From assembly GCA_018340375.1 (NCBI GenBank), contig JAFFJZ010000006.1, positions 21,024,001 to 21,088,000 on the forward strand: a stretch of 64,000 nt of DNA, given 5' to 3'. How positions within the stretch are numbered: the first letter of the stretch is position 1; each line of letters opens with the position of its first letter. The position numbers and the translations under genes were made by a program. The notes beneath the pieces were generated by a model. It did no database searches and was not told the origin of the DNA. It saw only the letters and a list, made by a program, of their open reading frames with translations. This stretch comes from Gonatopus flavifemur. Taxonomy: Eukaryota > Arthropoda > Insecta > Hymenoptera > Dryinidae. Shown here in pieces: positions 1 to 12,365 of this stretch.

Positions 1-3000
1 CTCTCAGTGGATTATCAACCGGGGGAAAATGTTGGTCGGGGTGTGTTGTGAAATTCACAAGAAAGAAAGTTCCTGGTTGACTGGAATGAATTACGGAAAA
101 ACATGGAGCGCAAGGAAAAGTGCATGTGTCTGGGTGGGTATGTGATGGTATGTCATAGCTTTAGTTCCAAAGAGGGGTCCGTGTAAAAAGTGTAGCCGGC
201 GGAACGACAAATCAAATTTTCGCTCCTGCCGCACGGGACACCGCCAGGGCTGTGGCCCATTGTTGCTTTTTATATGCAAAGCAGGGTTAAATTATAGCCG
301 GGTAAAGGAGAAGGCGGAGGCTCCCTCCTATTGTGGTGGTACTTGCTGACCGGAAGCATCATTGTACTACTACTACTACCACCGCTACTACTATCACCAC
401 CACCCTCTCTGGCATCAAGAGATTTCTCTATTCAAGGACATTTCGTCCACTCTGTTCCATTCTCTTCCAACACCGTTGGTTACGAATTATCCTATCCAAT
501 TTCCATAGCTCGTTAAAGTTTCTTCTTGTTTTTTGCGTCCCATCGTTGTTGTTTTCCTTTTTTTTCCCACCCAATGTAATTGGAATTTTTCGTGCGAGCA
601 TGATTTCAAAGGTTGCTTTATCGACGTTGTAAAATCGAACGATAAAATACCTTGGCAAAGCTAATACTCGAAGCTGGGTCCATTTTACGAGCTGTATGTG
701 ACGATAATAATGATGATGATGATGATGATGATAATTATTAGTTTAATGGTCCGGTCTCAATAATAATGATGATGATGGTGATGATGATGATGATAATCAA
801 GGCGTGACCGCACACTACGTTATGTACAAATGGGCTAGAATTGATACACCCCTTGAATCGTCGGACGCGAGCGCCTGGGGATCGATAACGATGACAGAGA
901 GCGGCAACGCAAGAGCCATTCGCTTTAACGAATTCCGCATAGATTTATTATTAATACCGCTTCGCTCGTCGAATTTCATCATCCTATCTGGTAGAGGTAA
1001 TAGCAGGAGCGGTAGCGGCGGCAGGAGCTGCAAGTATCTTCCCCGATCACGGAAACCAAGAGGAAAAAGAGCAGAGCAACCGACGACAACGTACATACCT
1101 CTATACTGCAATCTGGAAGAAAATATTTATATTAGAGCCCATCTGGCGTCACTCGGCTATCATCGTATTTGCCTCCTTCGTTCTCATCTTTTTCCTCGCT
1201 TATATACGAGAGAAGAAGGAGAAAAAGAGAGAGAGAAAGAGAGAGAGAGAGAGTAGCGGTAACGGCAGGAGATTTAAATTTCGCGGGCCTTGGAATTTTC
1301 GCCTGCGGCATGCAATCTTATCCGGATAATATCGAAATACGTGTCGCGCGGATTCCCTCTTCCGGAGTTTCTACTATCATCATTATCGTTAGAGGGGAAA
1401 AAGTATACATCTACACACACTACCGATGTTTTCTTTTTATTACACGCCTGACGTGTGTTCTACCTTTTACTACTTTCACGAATGTCACACGTGTCCGACG
1501 TATGTCCTCACTTTTACTACTGTGGGATCAATTATTCGGTTATGGTTACGTCTGACACGTGTTTCACTCTTCACCACTGCTATGGTAATTACCTGAGATC
1601 TAACGCGTGTTTTCCCTTCTTTTCAGAGTTGATTGTGAATTTCAAAGATTTCACCAAATTTTCTTCCACCGCCTATTATCTCAACAAAATAAGAAATTTT
1701 TCTTCTTCTTTTAATTAATTTTCTGCTTCACTCTTCTACTCCGATCCTTGAAAAAATCAGCAATGTGGAGTGATATCATTTTGAAACTAAAACTCGAGAA
1801 ATTCAGTGTCGTTTTTACCTCGGATTTTTTCGACGAGGAATTAAAAATGAGGTGTCAGAATTTGACCTTGTTTCGCATAAACATCATGCCTTCCTCATCG
1901 ATCAATCTCGAACTGAACTCGACCTTCGGCTGATGCAATCCGAGGAGAAAACAACGAGTCCTATCCAAGTTGATCCATGGGAGATTGAGTTGTCGATATC
2001 ATGGAGTTTTTAGAAATTATGAGTGCATTGGAGGCGAATTTTCGACGTACTTCTACGACAATTTTCCCATATCGAGAGAAAGTATTAGTTGCCATTATCT
2101 GAAAAAATTAGTAAAATCACGTCTCAACTATTTTTTTTCAGTATCACTTACTAATTTTGATGGTACGATGTAACCGAAGGTTGGGATCGAAGTTACTTGA
2201 TTTTTAGTGAACACGACTATTTTTCACAACTACTTTTTGATAGTAAGCTACATTATAATAGGATAATTTATAAATTCTGGTTAAAATGACTTGTGAATGT
2301 GTACAAAATAATAACCTAGATAACAATCTACGAAAATCATATGACAAAGGTTGAAAAAATGACACCAGGGTTCATTTTCGTCTTGTTTTTGAACATTTTA
2401 TGCACTTTTATCGCAATGTCGACCAGGGAAACTATATCGTTTGATTCCAATTTATAATCTATATCAATATTTGTTACTACGTTTGTACATATAAGAGTGA
2501 ATGCCTTGTGAAGATACCACTCCCATTGTAGAGAAAAATACGCATTCAAAATCAATTCAGCCTTTAGACCCCCGACAATCTAAATTGCACAATTTAAAGT
2601 AGCAATTTTTACAACTTTGACTCACGCGTCCTGTACGTTTGAAAGGAAGGAAAGTGTCCAAAGATAATTGAATACGAAAACAAGCTTCATTATATCGACT
2701 ATAATTCCTTAGTTGAATCATTCAAATTTTTAGTAGCTGTCATTGAAAATATTTAGTTGAGACGTTTTATTAATGGAAGAACATATACACGAAGTATTAT
2801 AAGAATATGATCGGAATAGGATATCGTTTTCTAGTGATTTCGTACGACAAACGAAGAAAGGACAGGCCAGGGAAGATACATTTCTTGCACTTTATCTTGG
2901 ATTCCAGGAACACCATTAAAATTTCATCATTAAAACATAATGTACCTCACAGATAATAAAGTTATGTATCATGCTAGCCCTTTTGGTAAACTGTAATGCT

Positions 3001-3547
3001 TCAATTTTCAGTATTTTTCTTCCATTGCCGCAAGAAATACCTTTTAACTGAGAATTACCCATATCTCCACAGAAGAGAAGTGTGTGAAAATTCATGAATT
3101 GTTCGTGGATAATGAAGTAAATTATTTATTAACTCAAAATATGTTAATATTGACTGTGAGAATGCATCCATACAAACGATCTTCTCCCATGTATGGAAGA
3201 ATCAATCGATTGTATCGAGTGTGGAGAATCCCTTATAGAAAAAACTCTGTGATCTCTATCTTTTTCGATAGAAAATTTGTGAAAGATTTGAAATTTAATC
3301 ACACGGGTTTGTTGAATTGAGAGAAAGTTCAGATAAATGCATTATGAATTCTTTTGGGCGGATTACGTGTTCTTTCTGAACTTCTATATGTTTCCATTTC
3401 TACTGACATAACGGGCATACTTTTGGAATGATTCTTGGATTCAAATGAATGATTGTGCGTATTGTTAAACAATTCTCTCAAGAAGCTATCCTCTAAAAAC
3501 TGCTTGGGAACTAGTTGTGCTATCTGGGTCAACACTTAGTCCATATA
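1..3547. other. No gene seen; AT-rich DNA with microsatellites
   Basis: Only simple repeats and short open frames. GAT runs lie at 710-732 and 766-794. Around 1440-1610 there are three or four loose repeats pairing an ACGTGT word with CTTTTACTACT or a similar word. The 150-codon frame at 804-1256 ends in a GA microsatellite and is not convincing as a gene. Confidence 0.6.
1209..1254. repeat. GA-rich microsatellite
   Basis: AGAGAA and GAGAGA units over about 45 bp. Confidence 0.9.
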
Positions 3548-3925
3548 CACTGAGAGAAATATCCATAGTTGCGGCAACTAAAAAGGGACACCCATTTTAG
3601 TTTTGTTTTTGGAACTATGTTTTTATAGTTGCTGTGACTATGCGTGGTTTCCATAACTGAAAGAACATTATTACGATAACTAATGTGCTATAACTATGTT
3701 TTCCTTATAATGTTAATTATGAATATGTAGTTGGCAGAGATGTGCATTATTTGAAATGATTCGATTTCAAATGGAAATACAAAATGGATAATACCCATTT
3801 TCATTTTGTATTTGAAATGCTTATGTTGTAATAGCATTTTCCATTCGCATTTCAATGGTTCTTTGTATCCATTTTCTATTTTAAAATAGAGAACGGGTAT
3901 AAAATAATCATTGCCCTGTGATTCG

Positions 3926-4147
3926 AAGGATTTCTTGAGGTAAGAAAATTTTTCTTATCGCTTCCACAAAACTCATTTTTTTCTTGAGACTAGAAAATTT
4001 TACTTGAATCAAGAGAAGTTCGTTTTGATTCCAGAAGAAATTTTCTTAGTTCAAGTGGAATTTGCTAGGCTTGGGGAAAAAAATGAGTTTCGTCACAAAA
4101 CTTTTGTCCCAGCGACAAGAAAAATCTCCTCATTTCAAGAAATCCTT
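3926..4147. repeat. 222-bp hairpin MITE inside the hAT left arm
   Basis: AAGGATTTCTTGA (3926-3938) is perfectly complementary to TCAAGAAATCCTT (4135-4147). The interior keeps partial pairing, for example CAAAACTCATTTTTTTC against GAAAAAAATGAGTTT. It lies between the hAT left end and the next nested element. It could be a separate MITE or a structural part of the hAT end. No target duplication is obvious. Confidence 0.55.
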
Positions 4148-4175
4148 TCTGTGAGTGTGATTGGACCTGTAATAA

Positions 4176-5138
4176 CCTTTAAACTGTAATGTCGGTCCCA
4201 CAGACCGCCTAATAGAATTTCATTTGTTCATAAATTTATGAATCGTCGCAAGAGATGCTCAAAATCATGAGTACCTTCTTATTTCACATGACGAAACCAA
4301 ATGCTGTATCACGCGTTGCGCCATTCATCAAGTAGTTTCCATACGGATTGGATTTTCAAAGTGTAGCGGTCTAGCAGACCGATGTTTACCGTTTGTGTGA
4401 GTTTTTTTGCAAGGTTGTGCGGATTGATATTTTATCGGCTCATTGGGATGAGATTACATTTCGATTCACTGTCCTATTTTGATATCATTACTTTGATCAC
4501 TACTAATGATAATGTATTATGACACACTGAAAACTGAGAAAAACAGAGTTTTTAAGATGAATGACTCACTCTGCTTGAAACTGCTGTCAGATTCACTCAC
4601 AAAATCTTTTTCAGGTCTTGAGAGGTTTTTATCTCTGTAAATCGGTCCACAAACTTGCAAACTTTCTACCCGATTTCGTCCGGAATCACCAAATCCGAAC
4701 ATCCAGTCCAAAAATGACAGCAAATTTTAGGATGGTTCTGTTCATAATCTATAACTGGGATGTCTGGTCAAAAATTGACAAATTTTTCTCGCTATATAGG
4801 TTTTGTCAGAATATTGAGATTCAGCAATTCCGGAGAGGATCAAGTTGGAAGTTTGTCAGTTCCTGAAGCAGATTTCCAGACCCAAAAACCACTCAATACC
4901 TGACGACTATTTTTTGAACAGATCTGGCAGCAGTTTTCAGCAGAATATATTTTATATTCCTAATATATTGAAATGTGTGCTGATTTTTCTATTGTAGTAT
5001 CTTTCATAACTTCGAAAATAGTCAAAAACATACTTTTGTAACCTCAAGTTGCTCAAAATCTGAGTAAATAATATTAGCGGTCTGTGAGACCGATGTTTAC
5101 CAATAGTGTGATTTTTGTTAGACATTACAGTTCAAAGG
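4176..5138. mobile_element. Non-autonomous TIR element nested in hAT
   Basis: The ends CCTTTAAACTGTAATGT and ACATTACAGTTCAAAGG are inverted repeats (16 of 17 match). Both sides are flanked by ATAA (4172-4175 and 5139-5142), a possible 4-bp target duplication. Just inside the ends is a second palindromic motif, GGTCTGTGGGACC or its variants, which also occurs internally: AGCGGTCTAGCAGACCGATG near 4364 and AGCGGTCTGTGAGACCGATG near 5077. I see no transposase; the short open frames on both strands match nothing known. The superfamily is not determined. Confidence 0.65.
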
Positions 5139-5313
5139 ATAATAATGAAGCGCTACATGCAATTTCGTAATTATTTCTACATTCCTGTTGGATTAGCCTG
5201 TAGAACAGTAATTCCCGTCCATGATTTTTCCATCTGTAGAGTGGGTTCTTTTAGGACACATAAAGTGCTCCCTCTACTGATCGACAGACTCAGAAATGAC
5301 GAATGAGAACACG

Positions 5314-5917
5314 CCCAGTAAACACACGCACGTTTTAAAAACGTCAAAAACAATCGATAACCACACGTTGTGAATTAGTAATATTCTTGCGTTGATTCAA
5401 TGTGAAAATGTCGCGGCAGATCACGTGTTTTTCAACCATAAAATAACGTCATATCAACGGTTCGAACATCGTTTAAAAGACGTTGAGAATATTGACGTGT
5501 CCCAATGATGGATGGTTCTAAAACGTGAATTGAATCCAACAAATTATTTTGAAAACTTTTCATTCAATATCGAGAACAATAGTATTTCTGAGTATAACAG
5601 AATTTGGGAAATATGCCACTCTGTTTACTATCTTGCTTTTTGTTGACATTTTAACCATTGTTCGGCTTCGTTCGACATTTTTAGCAGAATATCTTCAATT
5701 GAAGTTCAAACACATTTTAAACGCGTGGTTCAAACCCGTTCAAAACACGTTTTTCGAGGACGTCGTTTGATGGTTATTTTTGAATATTAGTTTGAATTAC
5801 ACGTCATCAAAACGTAATTCCCTATCAAATTTCAACTAAAAATCAACGACTGACGTCCGTTTGACAGTTTAACGTTCTTCCAACGTTGAAATAACGTGTG
5901 TGTGTGTGTTCATTGGG
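5314..5917 (+). repeat. CCCARTAAACAC repeat, copy 1 (inside hAT)
   Basis: It begins CCCAGTAAACACACGCACG and ends GTGTTCATTGGG, so the termini are imperfect inverted repeats. The same roughly 0.6 kb sequence recurs in opposite orientation at 17408-18046. The interior is unusually rich in ACGT and AACGTT words. No target duplication is clear. An open frame of 73 codons inside (5549-5770) resembles nothing. It interrupts the hAT relic, so it inserted after the hAT element. Confidence 0.75.
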
Positions 5918-5994
5918 ATCTATATATTTAGACCTTCGCCTAGGTTGATTGTTCCATACTCGTGGGTACATCATTCGTCACTACGGTTAATCCT

Positions 5995-6470
5995 CTTATT
6001 GGCATCCTTTAGTACAGGTTATTGATAAAAATTTTAATCGACGTTTCAAAAAATTCCTGCTAATGGAATCTTCAGTGAATGATGCGATATTAGCTTCAGT
6101 ATCTCATCCATTTTTTTAACTGAAATGAGCACAAAAAGACAAGCGAGAATGTGTTAAAGCACTAATATCAACAGAAGTCCGAAACATAAAGCATGTGGAG
6201 AAACGAAATTCAGAAAAAGAAATCACCTCTACGAAGCAAAGAGAAAAAGACGAATCATACTACATGTTTGAAGAGGACTCCAACTCATCATTCGCTGATG
6301 TCGATACTAATGAGAACGATCTGAAAGTTCTTCAATATCTTCAGAACGTGAACACTTCTCTTGGAATACTACATGCTTATCCCACAATCAAAAAAATATT
6401 CTCAAGATTCTATACTTGTCTACCTAGCTCTGCGCCAGTGGAACGCCTGTTTTCATTTTTCAAATTTTAA
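5995..6470 (+). pseudogene. hAT transposase C-terminus, broken
   Basis: The last open stretch (6195-6470) encodes a segment ending LPSSAPVERLFSFFKF, the conserved hAT C-terminal dimerisation motif, preceded by LGILHAYPTIKKIF. Upstream in neighbouring frames are MESSVNDAILASVSHPFF (6062-6115) and ALISTEVRNIKHVEKRN, which are typical of the region just before the dimerisation domain. A frameshift in the T-run near 6112-6118 and an in-frame TGA at about 6125 (probably a former tryptophan codon) break the reading frame, and another stop lies near 6010. The RNase-H-like catalytic core and N-terminal zinc finger are not visible. It is non-functional, but the family assignment is firm. Confidence 0.88.
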
Positions 6471-7152
6471 TTCAAAAACAAATAAAATTATTTTCATTCA
6501 TTCTTCAATTAACTATAGTGTACTTATTTTATTGTGATGAATTAATCAAACACTCGGTAATGATGTAGCTTCAAATTCTCCATGAAAACCAAAAATTCTA
6601 TTTTCCATATGTTTTATATTTTCTATATCAAATGCATTACAATACCCATTTTGCACATCTCTGGTAGTTGGAATACTCAAACTTAAACTTGTTTTCATAA
6701 CTGTCTGCACACAACTGGAATGTATTAATCTTTCAAATCACTTTTCTCATAACTGATTACCTGTGACTCACATAAGTGATTCACCTGTTTGATAGATTTT
6801 GTGTATTTTTAACACACGTGTATGTTCCAAGAGATCCACTCGCAATTTATGTTAAATATTAATACAAAAAATGTATCAAATCAACACAAAAATGTTAAAT
6901 TTACACTGAAAATCTGTGAATTTCAGAATTTGATATGTTGTTTTCAACACAAACTCTGATTGGACCTCCTATGACACACAATTTTTCGCTGTGTGACATT
7001 TAATTCTTCGAAATTACAAGGGTCCGATTTTATGTTTCAATGACCATGAAAATATACTTTTAATTATAGTTAAAGGGGGTTTGGAAATTACGATTACGAT
7101 TACGAATGGTTCCGGTTACATTTTTTATCGGTGAATGCTTCTTATTGCGGAG

Positions 7153-7833
7153 TAGGATGGAGCGAATTTAGTCAATGTTCGAATTTAAATATCCGATAGT
7201 GCAGAAAAGGTGCCTGCTTCCACCTTCGGTATTCAGTGTGCAAAAACGCAATTTGGTCAGTCAATTCCTTTTATACTGCCCCAAACGTGTTGAAAAATTT
7301 GTGAATTCGGTGGAAAATATCATTCTTAAATGGTGTTTTCAAGATGCATGTTTTAGTGTTTCCTACTTAGGAAGTCGCGATGCTTTTGTTTTTATTCGCT
7401 CTGCGAACCAATAGCATGTGGGGAAACACTTCAAAGCCACTTTACATTTTGCAGCAAATACAGCATCGTCTTGCAAATCGTTTTTATATAAACATTCATT
7501 TCTCATATTATTTCTACAAGCGAGATTTCACAAAACGCATGTGTTCGGATGTAGTGTTAGAGCACCATAGAAGTTTCTAAAACTATTCTAAGTCCTAGTT
7601 CACCCCCAGAAAGAAGTTGAAACATTGGAATCCTCAAACATGCATCTTGAAAACACTATTTAAGAATGATATTTTTTACCAAATTTACAATTTTTCAACA
7701 CGTTTGGGGCAGTATAAAAGGAGTTGACTGACCAAATTGCGTTTTTGCACACTGAATACCGAAGGTGGAAGCAGGCACCTTTTCCGCACTATCGGATATT
7801 TAAATTCGAACATTGACTAAATTCGCTCCACCC
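7153..7833. mobile_element. Long-TIR element, Mutator-like by TSD
   Basis: Two arms of about 210-220 bp (7155-7365 and 7630-7833) are inverted copies at high identity, separated by about 270 bp. The arm starts GGATGGAGCGAATTTAG on the left and GGGTGGAGCGAATTTAG on the right. Flanks TATTGCGGAG (7143-7152) and TATTGCGAAG (7834-7843) agree at 9 of 10 bases. Long terminal inverted repeats with a 9-10 bp duplication fit Mutator-like elements. A TA duplication (7153-7154, 7834-7835) with Tc1/mariner-type insertion is the alternative. The interior has no recognisable transposase. Confidence 0.65.
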
Positions 7834-7929
7834 TATTGCGAAGAGGTTACATAGACAACAGGACTAAGGTTGACAAACTCCATTCACTCGTAAAACAATA
7901 ACTTCTTCTAAGTTGCTCTTATAGAAATT

Positions 7930-8016
7930 CGCGGTATAGCTTATCGGTTGGGTGCAGAGCTTGTAGATTGTTAGGTAGGTAGGTAGGATTCATAGGTTCG
8001 ATTCCCTGTCAGGTGA
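7930..8016 (+). repeat. tRNA-like segment, possible SINE head
   Basis: TAGCTTATCGG (7937-7947) fits a Pol III A box and GGTTCGATTCC (7995-8005) is a perfect B box, at tRNA-like spacing. The acceptor and T stems pair poorly, and a GGTAGGTAGGTAGG run occupies the variable region, so it is not a working tRNA. A decayed tRNA pseudogene or the 5' part of a tRNA-derived SINE is likely. No second copy is visible here. Confidence 0.35.
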
Positions 8017-9198
8017 GATAGAAAATTTACTTTATGAACTTAGTACTTTATGAAGTCTATGACGTACATTGGATAACATTGTTTTTCTTCATTATACAAT
8101 CTGTTCAATCTTCTGATCGTGAATATTGATTGATAGTTGTGGTCACTAACTGTTCATAGTTCTCTCAAGTATTCTCAGTAGTTCTAATGACTATTTTTCC
8201 CGAGGACATGATGTTACTGACTCGACTCAATTACATTTAACTCATAGTACGTCCAATCCCAGAAACATAGTTGCTTCTACCATGTCATATGAGTTTTTAT
8301 CAAGAAAAATTTCTAGTTTCTACAACTTCTGTGGTCATTGTGATCCAATTTACATAGTTGAGGTGCTATTCCACCACATTTTCATAGTTGGTAATATAAT
8401 TTTTTTCTCTGGGTGCATGGAACGATGTTTCTCAATGCGTTTGTAACTGTAGAATAGGAATTAATCATTTACAGTAGCTTCATCCCTGATAAGGTTCTAG
8501 TAAATGCATTAGCAAATGGGAAAAAATAGTGCCAATTGATTTGATTCGTCTCTGAAGTACCTTAAAAGGTCTTAGAACACATCACCACGAGTACAGGTTC
8601 GTGTCGGATGGAAGGGTTGAATGATCCAAAAGCGCATGGGAGGTCCTTGGAGGGTCGAAAAGTTGGAAATCCATCAAAAAGATGAATAAAGACAAGTGGT
8701 TGCAGAAAGACTTGGTTGGACCAAATAGAGTACATCCGGTATTCGCCAGACATCGATGATAAGTAACAAATATCGTTGTTGTTGGTGTTGTTGTTATTAT
8801 CGCAGTAGTAGTAACGATATTTAGTCAGATGAGGGAAACACACGTACATGGGTACAGGTCAGAACGTTATCGTCGTTGCTCGTCGTTGTCCAATTATTAC
8901 GTTGTAAATGGCGTGCGATGAAACCTCGACAGGCGCATTTTACTGACGGTAACTATCGTCAAGGGAATAACAGGAAGCTCGCGATCGCAACAAAACAGCG
9001 GTACAGTTCAAATACCGAGGAATGTTTCCATTTGCCGTGGGGGAAGAATGTATATATCGTTTTATACCGATAAGCCAGTGTCGTACGCGTTAGTTGTTGT
9101 TGGTGTCGTCGTGCACTGTTGAAACACGATCACACAGCACAAATATAATTCTTACACCCACATTCTCGCGCGCGAATGCTAATGTGTAACCAACCGCT

Positions 9199-9250
9199 AG
9201 CTGGCTGGCTGGCTGGCTGGCTGGATGGTTGGTTGGTTGGCTGGCTGGCA
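9199..9250. repeat. CTGG/GGTT microsatellite
   Basis: An interrupted tetranucleotide run, mostly CTGG with GGTT units. The same tetranucleotide recurs at 24747-24773 and, as CCAG, at 38866-38904. Confidence 0.95.
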
Positions 9251-10166
9251 CGGTAACGACGGCGGCAGGTCTCCGGTATATTATACCGTCGTGGTTTCAT
9301 ATTTGCATTGCCGGCTGTTTCAATGACATTATCTTCGTTGGATGCGTGTAAAGGTGGAATCGTATGTGGTCCATGGGAGAATTTATATGCGTTTCGTTCG
9401 TGTATGTTGTCCCACCTGTATAATAAATGCTACTATGTATGGCACGTACCATCCCTTATTCGTTTACCTGTATAACCATTGTGCTCCATCCGTCTCGACG
9501 AAAAAACACATATGGATGTAGATACGAAAAAGGGATATATGCATACATATATGTATATATTTAGAGAACCGTGCATATATCTCTTCCACCAACGAACTTG
9601 TATGAATAAACAATTCGTATAGAAATTCTGCATTCAAGAAATTAAAGCAATATCACAAAAATATTGATATCAATTTCGTAGATTTTTATATGATCTCCGG
9701 TTATACAATTATTTATAACATTCTTTCGAGAGAATCACACAATAACGAATTGCGCTCTGATTCATTGAATTTTGTGCTACGCTTTTTTCATTCCCCTACA
9801 GAGATTCTTGTATAAGTTTTATTTAAATATACGTGTTTCGCGTAACATTCTATCTTGGAATTTTTTCGCTCTTGTCGAGCGAGTGGAATGAAAAAGAAGA
9901 GGAAGAAATAAAAATAATACCCCTAATGCGAATCGCGATACAAAATTTCTAACACGAAGCAGGAAAAAGAAAAGCAGAGATAACAAATCCGAAATTATGA
10001 AGCGTGAAGTTTTTCATTGAAATACAAATGTTGTATATGAAAAAGAAAAGAGAGAAAAAACGCGAAGTACGTAGCACGAAGTGCGAACTTCACTTTCGAA
10101 TCGATAATTCACGGATGGAACGAGCAACAGCGTACACATAACATACTCGACACAGTTTTTTGCATT

Positions 10167-10205
<39 letters not shown>
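10167..10205. repeat. TA microsatellite
   Basis: About 19 TA units with one G interruption. Confidence 0.95.
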
Positions 10206-11195
10206 GTTCAAGACTCTTTGAATGTAATTCGTTCTTTTCAGGAGTAGTCACGTTAATAGACGACGTTCCCTCTCGAGGGATCTTGAAGAGAGCACGCTAA
10301 AAATCACATATACACACATGTATATGCACATAAAACGCACATACACACCGTTCTACAACAAAATTAACGATCGTATATCAAGCGAATGTTCGTGCACTGG
10401 AAATTTTCATTCCAACTCTGATGCATCTTTTCCCCCTCTCCCGTTCTTCCTCCTCCTCATCAGGATAAAACTGTGTCCGCTCTCGACGAAAGCTCGGGGA
10501 GCCGGAGGCGCACACACACCTGCTGTCGCTTTTAATTTCAGAGGGAACACACCGGCTACGCGAGGCGAGAGCAAAAATGGTGCAATTAGTCGAGAGAAGA
10601 TGGCTAGAACCACCACCAACCGAAGACGCGCAGAGAGAAAAAGAGAGTGACGGAGGGAGAGAAGAGAAATAGAGGAATAGAGATAGAGTTGCTGCATTCC
10701 CTGCTTTTGCGCTTCTTCTTGTTATACAAACAATACACAACGAGTGCTGCTTTCGCTACCGAAAAGGCAAGAGCAACAGCAACAACAGTAGCAGCAACGC
10801 ACCACTCTATCGCAATTACTTCCACCTTCCTTAATTCTGTTAATTATTTCATTAATTAATAATCACTCCTTCTTTCCGTATCGTCACTCTTTTGGTAGAA
10901 CGACAGCCACGACAGCCGTGACAGCAGTCACAGAAACCGTATAGAAAATTGTTTCATTGTTACCATCGCGTCAGTATAATACATTGGGGTCGTCCTTGTC
11001 CTCGAAAACTTTCTCCAGAGAGAGAAAGGGGCGATAGTAAAATCAGAATAATGGTTTAAAGGTGCGTCACTCACAGCTGCCGACATCGAGTTTAGATTAA
11101 TGTTCTTCTTTACTTAGAAGCCAATCCCAAAACTTGAAGAGAAAGATGAATGAAGGGGGAGAAAGAGATTTGATTGTTGAGTCTATCGGGGGATT

Positions 11196-11222
11196 TTATA
11201 TATATATATATATATATATATC
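11196..11222. repeat. TA microsatellite
   Basis: About 13 uninterrupted TA units. Confidence 0.95.
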
Positions 11223-11933
11223 GGTACATATCAATTATCGACACTCCAAATTCAGGGTGGATGTCAAAGATTGGAATGGGATGAAATCGATTTAGAAATA
11301 TTTAACGGTATACGGTATAGAGGTGGACCGATATCATTCACGGCATTAGCATTCGGTTCAATATCCCTCCTCTTCTCCTTCCCTTCACCGTTCGTTGTTA
11401 CGGTACAACGGAACATTCACGTTCACGTTCGGGTGGTTCACGTGCACAGTTCGTGTGCATTTGTGTGGAGAAGAAACATGATTCAATCTCTGAGCATGGT
11501 GAGTGCATACTCATTGAGGGAGTAGCGTGAATACAGAAACGGAAATTCCATGACGTCGACAAATATTGACACTCGCGAGGAATATCTGGTAACGCTTGAA
11601 CCAAGTCCATGGACGCTCTCAGATTATATATTCTACGACTTTGTCAATATCTTATCAAGGAATTGCGTAACGATACGTGTACTTGTATCGGATACTTCTC
11701 ACTTTAATCACATTCTACCATTCTTACGTCAAGTTTCGTGGAGTTTGTGTTATATGAATTCCCTTGTCTGGGAATTCCCCATCAGATTAACCCAGTATTT
11801 CATAAAGAGAATGTTGCGAGGACTGGATGTGGATGATTTTGGTGGGAATGAATTCGTTTTAATCGGATCAGAAGTTCCATGCATTGTTACAGGGAGTGAA
11901 GGTTTTTTAGATTGAAAGTTAGATTGAGATCCA

Positions 11934-12104
11934 CACGGAAAGGATAATTCGCTGTGGTAGCTAGGAATCGGCGGTGGTAGCGATTCCGTGTATTTGATAT
12001 TTGGATAGCGGGAAGAATAGCGGAAAGAGCTAGATTTTAGCTCCTATAGCAATAAGTTTTGTTACCACAGCTAAGAAATAGCTACCACATCATTTTTTTC
12101 CGTG
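11934..12104. mobile_element. MITE with CACGGAAA ends, CA TSD
   Basis: The left end CACGGAAAGGATAATTCGC and right end TTTTTTTCCGTG form a terminal inverted repeat, and CA flanks both sides. The interior repeats GCTGTGGTAGC and GCTACCAC motifs, so it is related to the GCTG-palindrome MITEs clustered at 51787-55245. It is 171 bp with no coding capacity. Confidence 0.7.
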
Positions 12105-12365
12105 CAATGGATGGTGTTGTCACCGAGAAGGTAATTCAAGCAACCGCTACCCTAACTGTAACATCACGCTCCCTCGTTGCAAGTTTAGGCGGAAAATCCA
12201 TCTTGAGGCTCACTCGCACTGTACATTTTTGTCCCTAGGAACTCGGTGATGAAAGCGTATTAGTCCAAGTTCCTTAATTTATGCAACCAACTCAGGCACT
12301 TCGTTACAGCTTCTGAACTCGCACTTGAGATTTGTGATTAAAATACATCTGGATCGTTTATAGTA

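Larger units (their letters stand above)
3735..6663 (+). mobile_element. hAT DNA transposon relic with 8-bp TSD
   Basis: The ends are CAGAGATGTGCA (3735-3746) and TGCACATCTCTG (6652-6663), a perfect 12-bp terminal inverted repeat starting CAG. The flanks GTAGTTGG (3727-3734 and 6664-6671) form a perfect 8-bp target site duplication, the hallmark of hAT elements. The 3' part carries a broken hAT transposase reading toward the right end. About 0.96 kb at 4176-5138 and 0.6 kb at 5314-5917 are other elements inserted later, and a 222-bp hairpin occupies 3926-4147. Little original transposase remains upstream of 5990. The perfect TSD suggests a fairly recent insertion compared with the decayed coding part; alternatively an already defective copy was mobilised in trans. 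Confidence 0.92.
3548..8415. mobile_element. Host MITE holding a nest of later insertions
   Basis: The left end reads CACTGAGAGAAATAT and the right end TTTTTTCTCTGGGTG, so the two ends are imperfect inverted repeats of the terminal type found across this window. The material just inside both ends is rich in the motif CATAGTTG and its complement (about 3556-3734, 6672-6790 and 8120-8395), which suggests one original element interrupted by later insertions: the hAT relic, the Mutator-like element and perhaps the tRNA-like segment. Flanking dinucleotides are TA on the left and CA on the right, so any duplication has decayed. The join across 4.9 kb is inference; the shared CATAGTTG content supports it. 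Confidence 0.4.
8416..11933. other. No gene seen; simple repeats
   Basis: AT-rich DNA with CTGG, TA and GA microsatellites. Open frames up to 121 codons (11550-11915) match no family I know. Around 10400-10700 the sequence is purine/pyrimidine-rich and open on both strands, which is a composition effect. Confidence 0.5.

Noticed and set aside
804..1256. 150-codon open frame, the longest in the window
   Set aside because: Its end is translated GA microsatellite, an overlapping frame exists on the other strand, and no domain is recognisable.
1440..1610. Repeated ACACGTGT words as a regulatory cluster
   Set aside because: The spacing is irregular and the surrounding similarity suggests loose tandem decay; there is no further support.
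7937..8016. A functional tRNA gene
   Set aside because: The Pol III boxes are good, but acceptor and T stems do not pair and there is no proper anticodon arm.
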